64,000 bases of DNA from Sedimenticola sp. (GCA_011051655.1 DRKS01000008.1:20629-84628); one strand, 5' to 3'. Shown: positions 34,992 to 44,106, counted from the first letter of the stretch. Notes: a model not told the origin generated them from the sequence alone. Translations and numbers: made by a program.

Positions 34992-36500
34992 ATGAGCAAA
35001 CACTCGCAAAATACCCTGCTTTTTATAGTCCTAATGAATCTGTGGCTATTTCTGCCCTCCGCGGCCATGGCGGGCGAACGGCGGGTTATTGTCGGATTTC
35101 ACCAGACGCCCGGCGCCGCCGCTGAACACAAGATCATAAAGCGCCACCGAGGCAAGCTGAGACGCAAATTCAGGCGGATCAAGGCGCTATCGGCAAGGCT
35201 TACGGACCAGGCCATAGCCGAGCTGCAAAGCGACCCGGCGGTAGCCTACGTGGAGGAAGACACGCCCATAACCGCCATCGAGCCCGAATTCGGCGGCAGT
35301 GAATACCTGGAGGCCTGGGGCGTCTCACACATCGGCGCCGCATCCGTGCACGCCAGGGGCATAAAGGGCGCCGGCGTCAAGATCGCCATACTTGACACCG
35401 GCATTGATTACACCCATCCCGACCTCGATGACAATTACCGGGGGGGAATCAACATCATCGATCCGGCCAATGCCGCCGACCCTTTCGATGACAGTTGGAA
35501 CAGCCATGGCACCCATGTGGCCGGCATCATTGCCGCACAGCTGAACGGCAACGGCGTGGTCGGCATGGCCCCGGAGGCATCACTCTACGCCGTCAAGACG
35601 CTGGATGCCGGCGGCAGCGGCTACATCAGCGACCTTATCGCCGGCATCGAGTGGGCTGTCGCAAACGACATGGACATCGTCAACATGAGCATCGGCATGC
35701 GGAAGGACTCCCAGGCACTCGCCGAGGCCTGCGCCAACGCCTGGGAGGCGGGCGTCCTGCTGGTCGCCGCAGCGGGCAACACCGGCATATTCGGCCTTGG
35801 CGATGTTCTTTATCCCGCCCTGTACGATTCAGTCATCGCAGTCGGCGCAACCGACGCAAACAATACGGTCCACTATATTTCCGCCGCGGGCGCCGGCATA
35901 GAATTCGTGGCGCCCGGTGACAACATCTATTCGACGGCCGTATACGGCGGCTACGGTTTATTGACCGGCACATCCCAGGCCTCGCCCCATGTGGCAGGCG
36001 TGGCCGCCCTGGTCCTTTCAGCCGGTCTCGACGATCTTAACGGCGACGGAGCGGCCGACAACCGGGATCTGCGAATCCAGTTGCAGGACACCGCCCTCGA
36101 TCTCGGCGAACCGGGATTGGACGACACCCACGGTTACGGCCTGGTCAGCGCCGAGGCGGCCGTGGCAAAGAGCCTGGAAAAGCATCTCAGCCTGGTCCAA
36201 AACAGGGGCGGCCACCGGGACAACTCCCGGCGCGTCATACTGAAAGATGCCGTCTATACCGTGAAGCTTGCCAGCAACGGCGTTCGCAAAATCATGGTCA
36301 AGGTGTTCGAAAACAACAGGTATCAACGAGCCCTTTCAAACATATACAGCTTTGGCCGCCCGGGCGTATCCAGGCGCAGGGCCAAGGGTCCGAATGGGAC
36401 CACCTTTACCCTCGATGCGCGCGGCCGCACCCTCAATGTCATTTTCATCCCCCGGGGCAGACGGGGAAGCTCCGCCGACATATACATTAACAGACGATGA
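34992..36500 (+). CDS. Secreted subtilisin-like (S8) serine protease, OzpA-like
   Basis: The 502-residue precursor has a signal peptide (1-28, ending AMA), an I9-type inhibitory propeptide (about 29-97) and an S8 catalytic domain. The triad is D135 in 'ILDTGIDYTHPDL', H172 in 'NSHGTHVAGI' and S328 in 'GTSQASPHVAG', with oxyanion N263 in 'AAGNTG'. An EF-hand-like 'DLNGDGAADNRD' follows the catalytic serine, and residues about 400-502 form a basic beta-rich tail. In Geobacter the neighbouring subtilase OzpA cleaves the long OmcZ form to the short filament-forming one. The same position here argues for the same substrate. The ribosome binding site is weak and two hairpins precede the gene. Its stop overlaps the next start by four bases. 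Confidence 0.9.
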   Translation: MSKHSQNTLLFIVLMNLWLFLPSAAMAGERRVIVGFHQTPGAAAEHKIIKRHRGKLRRKFRRIKALSARLTDQAIAELQSDPAVAYVEEDTPITAIEPEFGGSEYLEAWGVSHIGAASVHARGIKGAGVKIAILDTGIDYTHPDLDDNYRGGINIIDPANAADPFDDSWNSHGTHVAGIIAAQLNGNGVVGMAPEASLYAVKTLDAGGSGYISDLIAGIEWAVANDMDIVNMSIGMRKDSQALAEACANAWEAGVLLVAAAGNTGIFGLGDVLYPALYDSVIAVGATDANNTVHYISAAGAGIEFVAPGDNIYSTAVYGGYGLLTGTSQASPHVAGVAALVLSAGLDDLNGDGAADNRDLRIQLQDTALDLGEPGLDDTHGYGLVSAEAAVAKSLEKHLSLVQNRGGHRDNSRRVILKDAVYTVKLASNGVRKIMVKVFENNRYQRALSNIYSFGRPGVSRRRAKGPNGTTFTLDARGRTLNVIFIPRGRRGSSADIYINRR

Positions 36501-37504
36501 CCCCCTCCATAGCGGCAACACCCGGGCGATTTGCATATCTGCTGTTTTTTCTGGCTGCAAGCCTGGTTCTGCCGCTGCGCTCCCAGGCATCGGCCACCGC
36601 CACAGCGGGAACAGCTGCGTCCGCCCCCCCGGCCCGCACCATTGTCGCCAGGGTGAACGGGCAACCGATTTTCGAGGATCAGTTGGAGCCCAAAATACGG
36701 GCCGGGCTGCGCAAATACAAGCGCTTCAATCCAGGCAAGCCCCTGCAGGCGGTTAAAAAATCACTCCAGGCAAAGGCCCTGGAGGAGCAGATCATAATCG
36801 AACTCTTCTACCAGGAAGGCCAGCGCCTGGACATCCCGGATGCTGAAAAAAAGATTGCGCAGGAAGTGGCCAAACGCAAGAAAAAACTTAGCGCGGACAA
36901 GCAAGAGATCGACGATGAAGCCCTTTGGGAATCCGCCCGCCGCCGCTTCTATGTAAACGAATATCTTGTGGCCAACGACCTGCTAAACCCCCAAGTGCCG
37001 GAAGAGAAAATCAGGGCCTACTACGACAGCATAAAAAACACCAGTGCCAGCAAGACGGATACCGCTCATGTGCGCCACATCCTCATCGAGGCGGGAAAAG
37101 ACGCCACCGCCGAGGAACATGAGCAGGCGCGCAAGAAGATTGAGCACATACGCCAACTGATCCAGGAGGGAATGCCCTTCGACAAGGCCGCCGAGGAATA
37201 TTCACAAGACACCAATGCATCCGCCGGCGGCGACCTGGGCTATATCCAGCCGGGCTATATGCCGCCCGAGTTCGAGAAGGTGGCCTTTTCCCTGGGGGTC
37301 GGAAAGACCAGCGATGTCATCAAAACCCAATTTGGCTACCATCTTCTGGAGGTATTGGACTTCAGGCCCAAGGGAAGCCCTCCAAGATACGAGGACACAA
37401 GGGCATTCTTCGAAAAATATCTCCGGAATGAACTGATAAGAAAAAAAATGGGCGCCCTGGTGCGCCGGTTAAAGGAAAAGGCCGAGATAGAGATATTGCT
37501 TTAG
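36497..37504 (+). CDS. Secreted PpiC/SurA-type peptidyl-prolyl isomerase
   Basis: The 335-residue protein has a signal peptide (about 1-32, ending QASA) and a SurA-N-like helical chaperone region (about 48-185). One parvulin domain follows: 'HVRHILIEAG', 'FDKAAEEYSQD', 'GGDLGYIQPGYMPPEFEKVA', 'FGYHLLEV'. It should act in the periplasm as a foldase. Its ATG overlaps the protease stop (ATGA), so the two are almost surely translationally coupled. A prolyl isomerase is also the third gene of the Geobacter omcZ operon. The cytochrome here has a proline-rich mature N terminus and many other prolines, giving a plausible client. Confidence 0.9.
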   Translation: MTPSIAATPGRFAYLLFFLAASLVLPLRSQASATATAGTAASAPPARTIVARVNGQPIFEDQLEPKIRAGLRKYKRFNPGKPLQAVKKSLQAKALEEQIIIELFYQEGQRLDIPDAEKKIAQEVAKRKKKLSADKQEIDDEALWESARRRFYVNEYLVANDLLNPQVPEEKIRAYYDSIKNTSASKTDTAHVRHILIEAGKDATAEEHEQARKKIEHIRQLIQEGMPFDKAAEEYSQDTNASAGGDLGYIQPGYMPPEFEKVAFSLGVGKTSDVIKTQFGYHLLEVLDFRPKGSPPRYEDTRAFFEKYLRNELIRKKMGALVRRLKEKAEIEILL

Positions 37505-37529
37505 CCGGATATTTGCTTTCTCCAATGCC

Positions 37530-38222
37530 TTACCAATCCGCCGCCCGGTAATCCAAAAAGATATCGACGCCCCCTTCGGGCGCGATATTGTTCGCCGGGA
37601 TTGGCGCATCGGCGCGCCAGCGTCGCACGGCTTCCTGCTTGTGGCGGCCGGTCAGCATGAAAAAAACCCGGCCTGCCCGGCTCAAGCGCAAGGCGCTGAG
37701 AGAGACCCGCTCCGGAGGCGGCTTGGGGGCATCGAACACCGCCACCGTATCGGACAGATCCAGGGTTTTGCCACCGCCTGGAAACAGGCCGGCGGTATGG
37801 CCGTCCTCTCCAAGGCCCAGCAGCACCAGGTCGAACGCCCCTTGTCCGGACAGCCTGTCTGCGTACCGCCTTGCCCCTTCTTCGGGACCGAGTTCCGCGG
37901 GGATGCTGTAGATCCGTTCAGGAGGTATCGGAACCCTGTCCAGCCAGGCCGCCCTGGCCATCAGGTCGTTGCGCCGCGCATCCCCCGTGGGAACGCATCG
38001 CTCATCGCTGAAATAGACGCACCAGTTTTTCCACCCGGTTTCGGCCCCCGCCAGGGAGCGGTAGAGCCGGCGGGGCGTTTCACCACCGGCCAGGACGATA
38101 TCGAAGCGCCCCCGCTCCCGTATCGCCCTGGATGCCAGATCCACTATCAGGGGATGCAGGGAGCAGATCAGCTCATCCGCATCGGGGAAGAGATGCCAGC
38201 GGCGGATCTGTCGAACCATCAT
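37530..38222 (-). CDS. pgl: 6-phosphogluconolactonase
   Basis: The product (230 residues from the chosen ATG) belongs to the DevB/Pgl family. It shows 'DIVLAGGETPRRLYRSLAG', 'WCVYFSDERCVP', 'NDLMARAAWLDRVPIP' and 'DLVLLGLGEDGHTAGLFPG'. It hydrolyses 6-phosphogluconolactone to 6-phosphogluconate, the second step of the oxidative pentose phosphate pathway. The chosen start gives the normal family length and begins 16 bases after the zwf stop. An earlier ATG inside the end of zwf would add 15 residues with no similarity. It is the last gene of a gnd-zwf-pgl operon and converges with the prolyl isomerase gene. Confidence 0.93.
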   Translation of the reverse strand: MMVRQIRRWHLFPDADELICSLHPLIVDLASRAIRERGRFDIVLAGGETPRRLYRSLAGAETGWKNWCVYFSDERCVPTGDARRNDLMARAAWLDRVPIPPERIYSIPAELGPEEGARRYADRLSGQGAFDLVLLGLGEDGHTAGLFPGGGKTLDLSDTVAVFDAPKPPPERVSLSALRLSRAGRVFFMLTGRHKQEAVRRWRADAPIPANNIAPEGGVDIFLDYRAADW

Positions 38223-38238
38223 GCTGTTTTCCCGGGGA

Positions 38239-39723
38239 TCAGATACTGTTGCGCCAGCACTGGTCATCGCCGTCAAACAGGCGGTCTGCGCCTTCCGGCC
38301 CCCAGCTCCCGGCCGGATAGGTGTGAATGAACCCCGTCTCCCGGGCCCAATGATGCAGGATGGGGTCCACCACCCGCCAGGCCAGTTCCACTTCGTCAAA
38401 CCGCAGGAACAGGCTGCGGTCGCCCTGGATGACATCCAGCAACAGGGTCTCATAGGCGTCCAGCGGGACTTCATCATGCCTGCGGTAGGAGGCATCCAGC
38501 CTGATCATGCGCGTGCGCATGCCAAGCCCAGGCTGCTTGGCGTGGATCTCCATATGCATGCACTCCTTCGGCTGGATGGAGAGGACCACCCAGTTGGGAT
38601 CCACATGCTCCATGGGGGTCTCCCGGAACAACTGTTGAGGGGGCTGGCGGAACCGGATCGATACCGCCGACAGGGGTTCGGCCAGGCGCTTGCCGGTGCG
38701 CAGATAGAAGGGCACGCCTCCCCAGCGCCAGTTGTCGATGTAGAATTTCGCCGCCACATAGGTCTCGGTGGTTGAGTGGGCGGCGACGCCCGCCTCATCC
38801 TGATAACCCGGGACCTCCTTGGCGCCAACCCTGCCGGCGGCGTACTGGGCGCGAAAGACAGAGGCATGGGCGGCCTGCCTGGCGATGGGCCGGATAGAGC
38901 GCAACACCTTCACCTTCTCATCCCTCAGGGCGTCGGCCTCGAGGGTGGCGGGAGGCTCCATGGCCACCACGGTGAGCAGTTGCATCAGGTGATTCTGCAG
39001 CATGTCCCGCAGGGCGCCGGCATGGTCGTAATAGCCGGCCCGGCTGCCGATCCCCTGCTGCTCCGCCACCGTTATCTGCACATGGTCGATATAGTTACGG
39101 TTCCAGACGGGTTCTATCAGGGTATTGGCGAAACGGAAGACCAGCAGGTTCTGCACCGTCTCCTTGCCGAGGTAATGGTCTATGCGGTAGATCTGCTCTT
39201 CATCGAAGTATCTGTGGAGCAGGGCGTTCAAGGCCCTGGCGCTCTCGATATCCTCGCCGAAGGGCTTTTCCAGCACGATCCGGTGGCGGCCGGAGTGCTT
39301 GGAAAAACCCGCCTCCGAGAGCCGTTGGGAGACGACACCGAAGTCCTTGGGGCTGATGGCCAGGTAGAAGGCGATATTTTCGCAACTGCCCAGGCGCGGG
39401 CGGCTCAAGGCCTCCACCAGCCTCCGGTAGGCCTCCGGGTCATGCAGATCCCCCGCGACATATTCGAAGCGCCCGGCAAAACGGCTGTAGGCCTCGGCGC
39501 TGAAACGGCCGCCCGCCTGCTCCTCCACCACCTGCCGCATGTGCCGCTGCCACTGCTCCTGATTCCAAAGACGGCGGGAAAAGGCAAGCAGGCGCAGATC
39601 ATCATGCAGCCGGCCGGCGGCCTCCAAATGAAAAAGCGCCGGCAACAGCTTCAGGCTGGCCAGGCTGCCGGTGGCACCGAAAATGACGAAATAACAGGGA
39701 CCCGGCGGGGCGTCCTTATCCAT
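38239..39723 (-). CDS. zwf: Glucose-6-phosphate 1-dehydrogenase
   Basis: The 494-residue protein matches G6PD in length and motifs: substrate-binding 'RIDHYLGKETVQNLLVFRFA', 'EKPFGED', 'YRHDEVPLDAYETLLLDVIQ' and 'FYLRTGKRL'. It oxidises glucose-6-phosphate and makes NAD(P)H. The nucleotide-binding turn reads 'FGATGSLASLKLLPALF' where most family members have GDLA[KR][KR]K, so the conserved Asp and a basic residue are replaced. This may affect NADP+/NAD+ preference. The ATG chosen follows a GGGGGGGCAAG stretch and overlaps the end of gnd by eight bases. Confidence 0.94.
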   Translation of the reverse strand: MDKDAPPGPCYFVIFGATGSLASLKLLPALFHLEAAGRLHDDLRLLAFSRRLWNQEQWQRHMRQVVEEQAGGRFSAEAYSRFAGRFEYVAGDLHDPEAYRRLVEALSRPRLGSCENIAFYLAISPKDFGVVSQRLSEAGFSKHSGRHRIVLEKPFGEDIESARALNALLHRYFDEEQIYRIDHYLGKETVQNLLVFRFANTLIEPVWNRNYIDHVQITVAEQQGIGSRAGYYDHAGALRDMLQNHLMQLLTVVAMEPPATLEADALRDEKVKVLRSIRPIARQAAHASVFRAQYAAGRVGAKEVPGYQDEAGVAAHSTTETYVAAKFYIDNWRWGGVPFYLRTGKRLAEPLSAVSIRFRQPPQQLFRETPMEHVDPNWVVLSIQPKECMHMEIHAKQPGLGMRTRMIRLDASYRRHDEVPLDAYETLLLDVIQGDRSLFLRFDEVELAWRVVDPILHHWARETGFIHTYPAGSWGPEGADRLFDGDDQCWRNSI

Positions 39724-40642
39724 CTTGCCCCCCCGTTTCCGGTTTGACCGCATGGCCGCCAAAACCGCGCCGCATCATGGCCAGGAGCCTGGCGGGATAA
39801 TCGTTGTTGCCTTGAGATGCATAACGCATCATCAGGCTGAGGGTCAAAACCGGCGCGGGCACCGCCTGCTCGACCGCCTCCAGGGCCGTCCAGCGCCCCT
39901 CTCCCGAGTCGGCCACATAGGGCTGTATACCGGCAAGATCCTGGTCATCCCGGAGAAACTCCGCGCACAGATCCAGCAGCCAGCTGCGCACCACGCTGCC
40001 GTGGCGCCACATTTGCGCAATCTGCGCCAGATCCAGCCCGAACGCCTCATGCCCCTTCAGCAGCGCAAAGCCCTCGGCGAAGGACTGCATCATGCCGTAT
40101 TCGATGCCGTTGTGGATCATTTTCACGAAGTGGCCGCTGCCGGCCGGGCCGCAGTGCAGCCAGCCCTGCTCCGGCGAGGGGGCCAGGACCTTCAGATAGG
40201 GCTCCACCTGTTGGACCGCCCCGCGCTCGCCGCCCGCCATGAGGGCATAGCCGTTATCCAGGCCCCAAATGCCGCCGGAGACGCCGACATCGACAAAATG
40301 AAGCCCCCGGCCGTGAAGGGATTCAGCACGGCGGACCGAGTCCTTGTAGAAGGAGTTGGCACCGTCCACGAGGATATCCCCGGCGCTCAAAAGGGCAGCC
40401 AGTTGTTCGATGTATGAGCCCGTCACCTCGCCGGCGGGCAGCATCAGCCACAGGATTCGGGGCGGGCTGAGGCGGGAAACCAGATCCTCCAGGGTTCCGG
40501 CCGCCTCCAGGCCGGTTTCTTCCGCCAGCGTCCGGGTTATTTCGATATGGCGGTTGTAGGCGATGAGAGGCACGCCTGCCCGGCGCAGCCGGCGCGCCAT
40601 ATTTCCACCCATGCGTCCCAGTCCGATCATGCCCAGATTCAT
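39716..40642 (-). CDS. gnd: 6-phosphogluconate dehydrogenase (short, GndA/YqeC type)
   Basis: From the ATG behind GGGGGAAG the protein is 308 residues. It has the Rossmann start 'MNLGMIGLGRMGGNMARRL' and active-site segments 'DGANSFYKDS', 'VGVSGGIWG' and 'GPAGSGHFVKMIHNGIEYGM'. It decarboxylates 6-phosphogluconate to ribulose-5-phosphate. The length marks it as the short homotetrameric form, often NAD-preferring, rather than the 470-residue dimeric enzyme. It leads the operon; the order gnd-zwf-pgl places all three oxidative pentose phosphate steps together. Confidence 0.92.
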   Translation of the reverse strand: MNLGMIGLGRMGGNMARRLRRAGVPLIAYNRHIEITRTLAEETGLEAAGTLEDLVSRLSPPRILWLMLPAGEVTGSYIEQLAALLSAGDILVDGANSFYKDSVRRAESLHGRGLHFVDVGVSGGIWGLDNGYALMAGGERGAVQQVEPYLKVLAPSPEQGWLHCGPAGSGHFVKMIHNGIEYGMMQSFAEGFALLKGHEAFGLDLAQIAQMWRHGSVVRSWLLDLCAEFLRDDQDLAGIQPYVADSGEGRWTALEAVEQAVPAPVLTLSLMMRYASQGNNDYPARLLAMMRRGFGGHAVKPETGGQDG

Positions 40643-40740
40643 GTTCTTCCCCCTTCGATGCGCCCCGTGGTTCCTTAATTGTAGCCGGGACGGCAGGATG
40701 CTGTTCGGTTCCAGCCCGGGCGAAAGCACCCGGGCCGCCT

Positions 40741-42573
40741 CTACAACGGGAAAAATACCGGCAGCAGCAGCGACAGCGCAATCCAGACAATGATCGTCAG
40801 CGGCACGCCCACCCGCATGAAGTCGGAGAACTTGTAACCCCCGGCGTTGAAGATCAGCAGATTGGTTTTATAGGACATGGGCGTGGCATAGCTCATGTTG
40901 GCGCCAAACATCACGGCCAGGACAAAGGCCTCGGGCGAAAGCCCGAGGGTCTGGGCGATGCTGATGGCAATCGGCGTGCCGATGACGGCGGCCGCATTGT
41001 TCGACACCATATTGGTCAGGATGGCCATCAGCAGCATCAGGCCGCTCATCACCACCGCCGGCGGCAGGCCGGCGACCAGTGAGACATATTTGTGCGCCAG
41101 ATATTCGGCGCCGCCGGTGACCATCAGGGCATGGCCAAGGGCCAGGCTGACGGCGACGATCAGGATCACCTGGGTGCTGAGCGCATCCGCCGCATCGCGC
41201 CAGCTCAGGCAGCGGGTCACCAGCATCAGACCCATGCCCGCAAGGGCGGTCACGCTGATGGGCGCAATGCCGAAAGCGGCCAGGGCCACGGCCAGCAGCA
41301 TGATGGACAGCGCCAGGGGGGCCTTGTCGGTATGCGGCAGGTCAACGGTGGCGTCCAGCACCAGCACGTCGCCCCGGTTCTTCAGCTCCTTCAGGCTGTC
41401 GGCGGAGCCCTGCGCCAGCAGCACATCACCAAGCCGCAGGGCGGTATCGCTGATATCCCCTCCCCTCAGGGAGGCGCCGCCGGCGCGGTGGATCGCCATG
41501 ATCACCAGCCCGTAGCGCTCCGCAAACCGCGCCTGGCGGAGGGTGGTCTGATAGAGGGGGGAATGCTCCGTCACCACGATCTCCGCCAGCTGCTGGCCCT
41601 CCGCCGACAAGGGGTTCTCATCACTGACCGGCTTCTCGATGTTCGAGACGTTGTAAAGCCTCGCGCCAAGCAGACGCTCGAACTCCTTGAGATTTTCCGG
41701 CAGGTCCCGCACCAGCAGGCGGTCCCCCTCCTGAATCACGGCCGTCGGCAAGCGGCTCAGCCTCAGATTGGGACCCCGGTAGATGGCCTCGACCTTCATT
41801 TTCCGGCCGGTCTTTTCCAGGAGTTCAGCCAGGGTTTTGCCATTGGCGAAGCTGTCCGCCTCTATGTGCAGCAGCGCCTCGAACACCCGGGGGGAGGTAT
41901 CGGCCAGCAGCGGCGCCCGTTCGGGCAACAGGCGCGGGGCAATCAGCCACAGGTAAATGATGCCGATGCTGGCGGCGATCACCGCGGGCCAGATGAAATC
42001 GAACATCCCGAACCGGCGTATCCCCAGGTCGGCCGCGATCCCCACCACCAGCAGGTTGGTCGAGGTGCCGATGGTCGTGCCCATGCCGCCGACCAGGGTG
42101 GAAAAACCCACCGGCATGAGGATGCCCGATACGGATTGTTTGCTGTGCAGCGAGGCGCTGATCAGTATCGGCAGCAACAACACCACAATGGGGGTGTTGT
42201 TGAGGAAACCGCTCAATACCGCGGCGATAAAGAGCGTCAGCAACAAAGACAGCATCGGCGAGGCGGACCACAGGCGGGACAGGAAGGAGGCCAGCGGGCG
42301 CAGGGCGCCGGTGGTTTCAAGCCCGCGGCCAAGGATCATCAGCGCGCAGATGGTGACCAGGGCCTCGTGGCCGAAGCCGAGGAAAAACTCTTTGGTGTGC
42401 AGCTCCACGCCATTGCGCTGGTAGGGGAAGATCTCGAACCCCACCACCAGCGCAATCAGGATCAGCAGGCAGGAGGTCTCCAGCGGAATGCGGTCGCGGG
42501 TGAACAGGAACAGGGCGACAGCGATCAGAATGAGGACGCCGAAGGTATGGGCGTCTGGACTTGTAAGGAGCAT
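40741..42573 (-). CDS. SLC13-family transporter with RCK-C (TrkA-C) domains
   Basis: The 610-residue protein has N- and C-terminal groups of membrane helices of the DASS/SLC13 type ('GFLNNTPIVVLLLPILISAS', 'MVSNNAAAVIGTPIAISIAQ'). Between them are two soluble TrkA-C domains (about residues 205-295 and 315-400), e.g. 'LPTAVIQEGDRLLVRDLPEN'. Such proteins carry sulfate or other divalent anions or dicarboxylates with sodium. The substrate cannot be told from sequence. The conserved SNN[TA] signatures of both half-repeats are present. Its ribosome binding site is weak, so the exact start is less certain. Confidence 0.9.
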   Translation of the reverse strand: MLLTSPDAHTFGVLILIAVALFLFTRDRIPLETSCLLILIALVVGFEIFPYQRNGVELHTKEFFLGFGHEALVTICALMILGRGLETTGALRPLASFLSRLWSASPMLSLLLTLFIAAVLSGFLNNTPIVVLLLPILISASLHSKQSVSGILMPVGFSTLVGGMGTTIGTSTNLLVVGIAADLGIRRFGMFDFIWPAVIAASIGIIYLWLIAPRLLPERAPLLADTSPRVFEALLHIEADSFANGKTLAELLEKTGRKMKVEAIYRGPNLRLSRLPTAVIQEGDRLLVRDLPENLKEFERLLGARLYNVSNIEKPVSDENPLSAEGQQLAEIVVTEHSPLYQTTLRQARFAERYGLVIMAIHRAGGASLRGGDISDTALRLGDVLLAQGSADSLKELKNRGDVLVLDATVDLPHTDKAPLALSIMLLAVALAAFGIAPISVTALAGMGLMLVTRCLSWRDAADALSTQVILIVAVSLALGHALMVTGGAEYLAHKYVSLVAGLPPAVVMSGLMLLMAILTNMVSNNAAAVIGTPIAISIAQTLGLSPEAFVLAVMFGANMSYATPMSYKTNLLIFNAGGYKFSDFMRVGVPLTIIVWIALSLLLPVFFPL

Positions 42574-42793
42574 GTTCAGTGGCGAAGATGTGGGCTGTCA
42601 GGGGCTTTTGGCGGCATCCGGTCCGGTTGTTCGCGCATCGACGAGGTTTTTTTGATATCGGCCATGACAGGATGATAAACCACAAAGCCACGGGCCGCCT
42701 CCCGGAAGGCCCATGCGCCACCCTGCCCCGGCTTTGTTATGATTCCGGGCTCCGGCCTTCAACAGCCTGCCTACAGACCCAGGAGATCACCCC

Positions 42794-43123
42794 ATGTCCA
42801 ATAAAACCATTTCAGTTCTGGCGATGACAACCCTGCTGATAACAGGCTGCGCATGGGTCAAGCTCACGCCACCGGGAGAGAAAGTGCGCGTATTGGAGGC
42901 CCATGAGGTATCCACCTGCGAGGAGCTGGGCAAGACCACCGCCTCCCTGGCAGACAAGATCGCCGGCATCAAGAGGAACCCCGGGCAGGTAAAAAAAGAG
43001 CTGGAGATACTGGCCCGGAACAGCGCCGCAAACATGGGTGGCGACACCATAGTGCCGATCACCGGGGTCAGTGACGGCCAACAGAGCTTCGCCGTATATA
43101 AATGCGTAGGCGCGGCCCGCTAA
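42794..43123 (+). CDS. DUF4156-family lipoprotein
   Basis: A 109-residue protein with a lipobox 'LLITGC' at residues 14-19. A mature part begins 'AWVKLTPPGEKVRVL' and later has 'NSAANMGGDTIVPI', the pattern of DUF4156 lipoproteins (also related to RcsF-like folds). A conserved pair of cysteines in the mature chain ('STCEELG' and 'VYKCVG') could form a disulfide. Function is unknown; anchoring in the outer membrane is likely. The ATG follows GGAG. Confidence 0.85.
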   Translation: MSNKTISVLAMTTLLITGCAWVKLTPPGEKVRVLEAHEVSTCEELGKTTASLADKIAGIKRNPGQVKKELEILARNSAANMGGDTIVPITGVSDGQQSFAVYKCVGAAR

Positions 43124-43177
43124 GGCCAATGGTTTTCAGCAGGCAAAACGGCCCGCTTGCCGGCATTGGAGAGGCAC

Positions 43178-43218
43178 TCTCCCCGGCCCGGTATTGACCA
43201 ATCGACGGACCGGGGAGA
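43178..43218. terminator. Possible bidirectional terminator hairpin between the DUF4156 gene and hsp20
   Basis: A 9-bp perfect stem (TCTCCCCGG / CCGGGGAGA) encloses a 23-base loop in the gap between convergent genes. There is no clear U-tract, so efficiency would be modest. Confidence 0.35.
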
Positions 43219-43249
43219 CGTGATAAAACCCGGCGCGGCCCTGTGAGGG

Positions 43250-43645
43250 TCAGGCCGTGCGTATTTCAATCTTGCGGGGCTGATGCTCTGCAAGCTTGGG
43301 GATACGGACGGTCAGCACGCCGTCCTTGAGGGAAGCATCGATCCTCCCGCTGTCCAACTCCCGGCTGAGCAGAAAGCTCCGCCGGTAATGGGTGGCGCGG
43401 ACATCCGCATGGATCGGCTCCATGCCCTCCGGCATGGAAATGGAGATCTCACCCTCGATGGAGAGCGTATCATGATCGACCCGCATATTGAGATGCTCCC
43501 TGGCTACACCGGGCATATCGGCCCGTAAAACGATGCCCGCCTGATTCTCGAAGATATCCACCGCCGGCCTGATGCTGTGCTCCGCATCCCGGCGCTGTTT
43601 CAGTCCCCTCGATTCCTGTTTCGTCATACCTGGTTTACCGGTCAT
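43250..43645 (-). CDS. Hsp20/alpha-crystallin small heat-shock protein (second of pair)
   Basis: The 131-residue protein is an alpha-crystallin-domain chaperone. It begins with 'AVDIFENQAGIVLRADMPGV' and ends with 'GVLTVRIPKLAEHQPRKIEI'. Such proteins hold unfolding proteins in large oligomers. It starts 17 bases after its hsp20 neighbour and shares that operon, so it should be under the same heat-shock promoter. A GGGAGC ribosome binding site precedes the ATG. A C-terminal IXI-like motif is weak ('IEIRTA'). Confidence 0.93.
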   Translation of the reverse strand: MTGKPGMTKQESRGLKQRRDAEHSIRPAVDIFENQAGIVLRADMPGVAREHLNMRVDHDTLSIEGEISISMPEGMEPIHADVRATHYRRSFLLSRELDSGRIDASLKDGVLTVRIPKLAEHQPRKIEIRTA

Positions 43646-43662
43646 CTCTGCGCTCCCAACAC

Positions 43663-44106
43663 TTATTTGATTGCTATCCGGCGCGGCCGCGCCGCCTCGC
43701 GCCTGTGAATGGAAATATGCAACACGCCATCCCGATAAGCGGCATCCACCCTGCCGGGGTCCACGTCATCCGGCAGGGAAAGCACGCGGCGGAATTCACC
43801 ATCGAAGCGCTCCTGGCGGAAATAGTTGGCGTCCTCTTCCCTGGGCAGCCTGCGCTCGCCCGCAATGGTGAGCAGATTCTGCTGGATAGAAACATCCAGC
43901 TTGTCGGGGTCCAGGCCCGCAGCGAACAGATAAACGTCCACCCGCTCGGGGGTGCTGCCGACATTGATGGGCGGGAAGCTCCCGCGAGCCGCGGAACGGA
44001 TGCCGCTTGGGGGGCGGTCCGGCCCGAACAATTCATCCATCTGCTCCTGCATGCGCCTGAAATCCGCAAACAGGCTGTCATCAAGATCGCCCAGAATACC
44101 AAACAT
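43663..44106 (-). CDS. Hsp20/alpha-crystallin small heat-shock protein (first of pair)
   Basis: The 147-residue protein has an N-terminal helix ('FRRMQEQMDELFG') and an alpha-crystallin domain with 'VDVYLFAAGLDPDKLDVSIQ' and 'AYRDGVLHISIHR'. It resembles the broader class of proteobacterial Hsp20 with an HspB/IbpA-like core. Its AAGGAGG ribosome binding site lies 7 bases from the ATG, and a sigma-32-type promoter lies about 45 bp upstream. Confidence 0.95.
   Translation of the reverse strand: MFGILGDLDDSLFADFRRMQEQMDELFGPDRPPSGIRSAARGSFPPINVGSTPERVDVYLFAAGLDPDKLDVSIQQNLLTIAGERRLPREEDANYFRQERFDGEFRRVLSLPDDVDPGRVDAAYRDGVLHISIHRREAARPRRIAIK

Noticed and set aside
41092..42675. 527-codon plus-strand frame rich in Q, H and G
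   Set aside because: Antisense to the SLC13-type transporter gene, which has convincing membrane and RCK-C domains.
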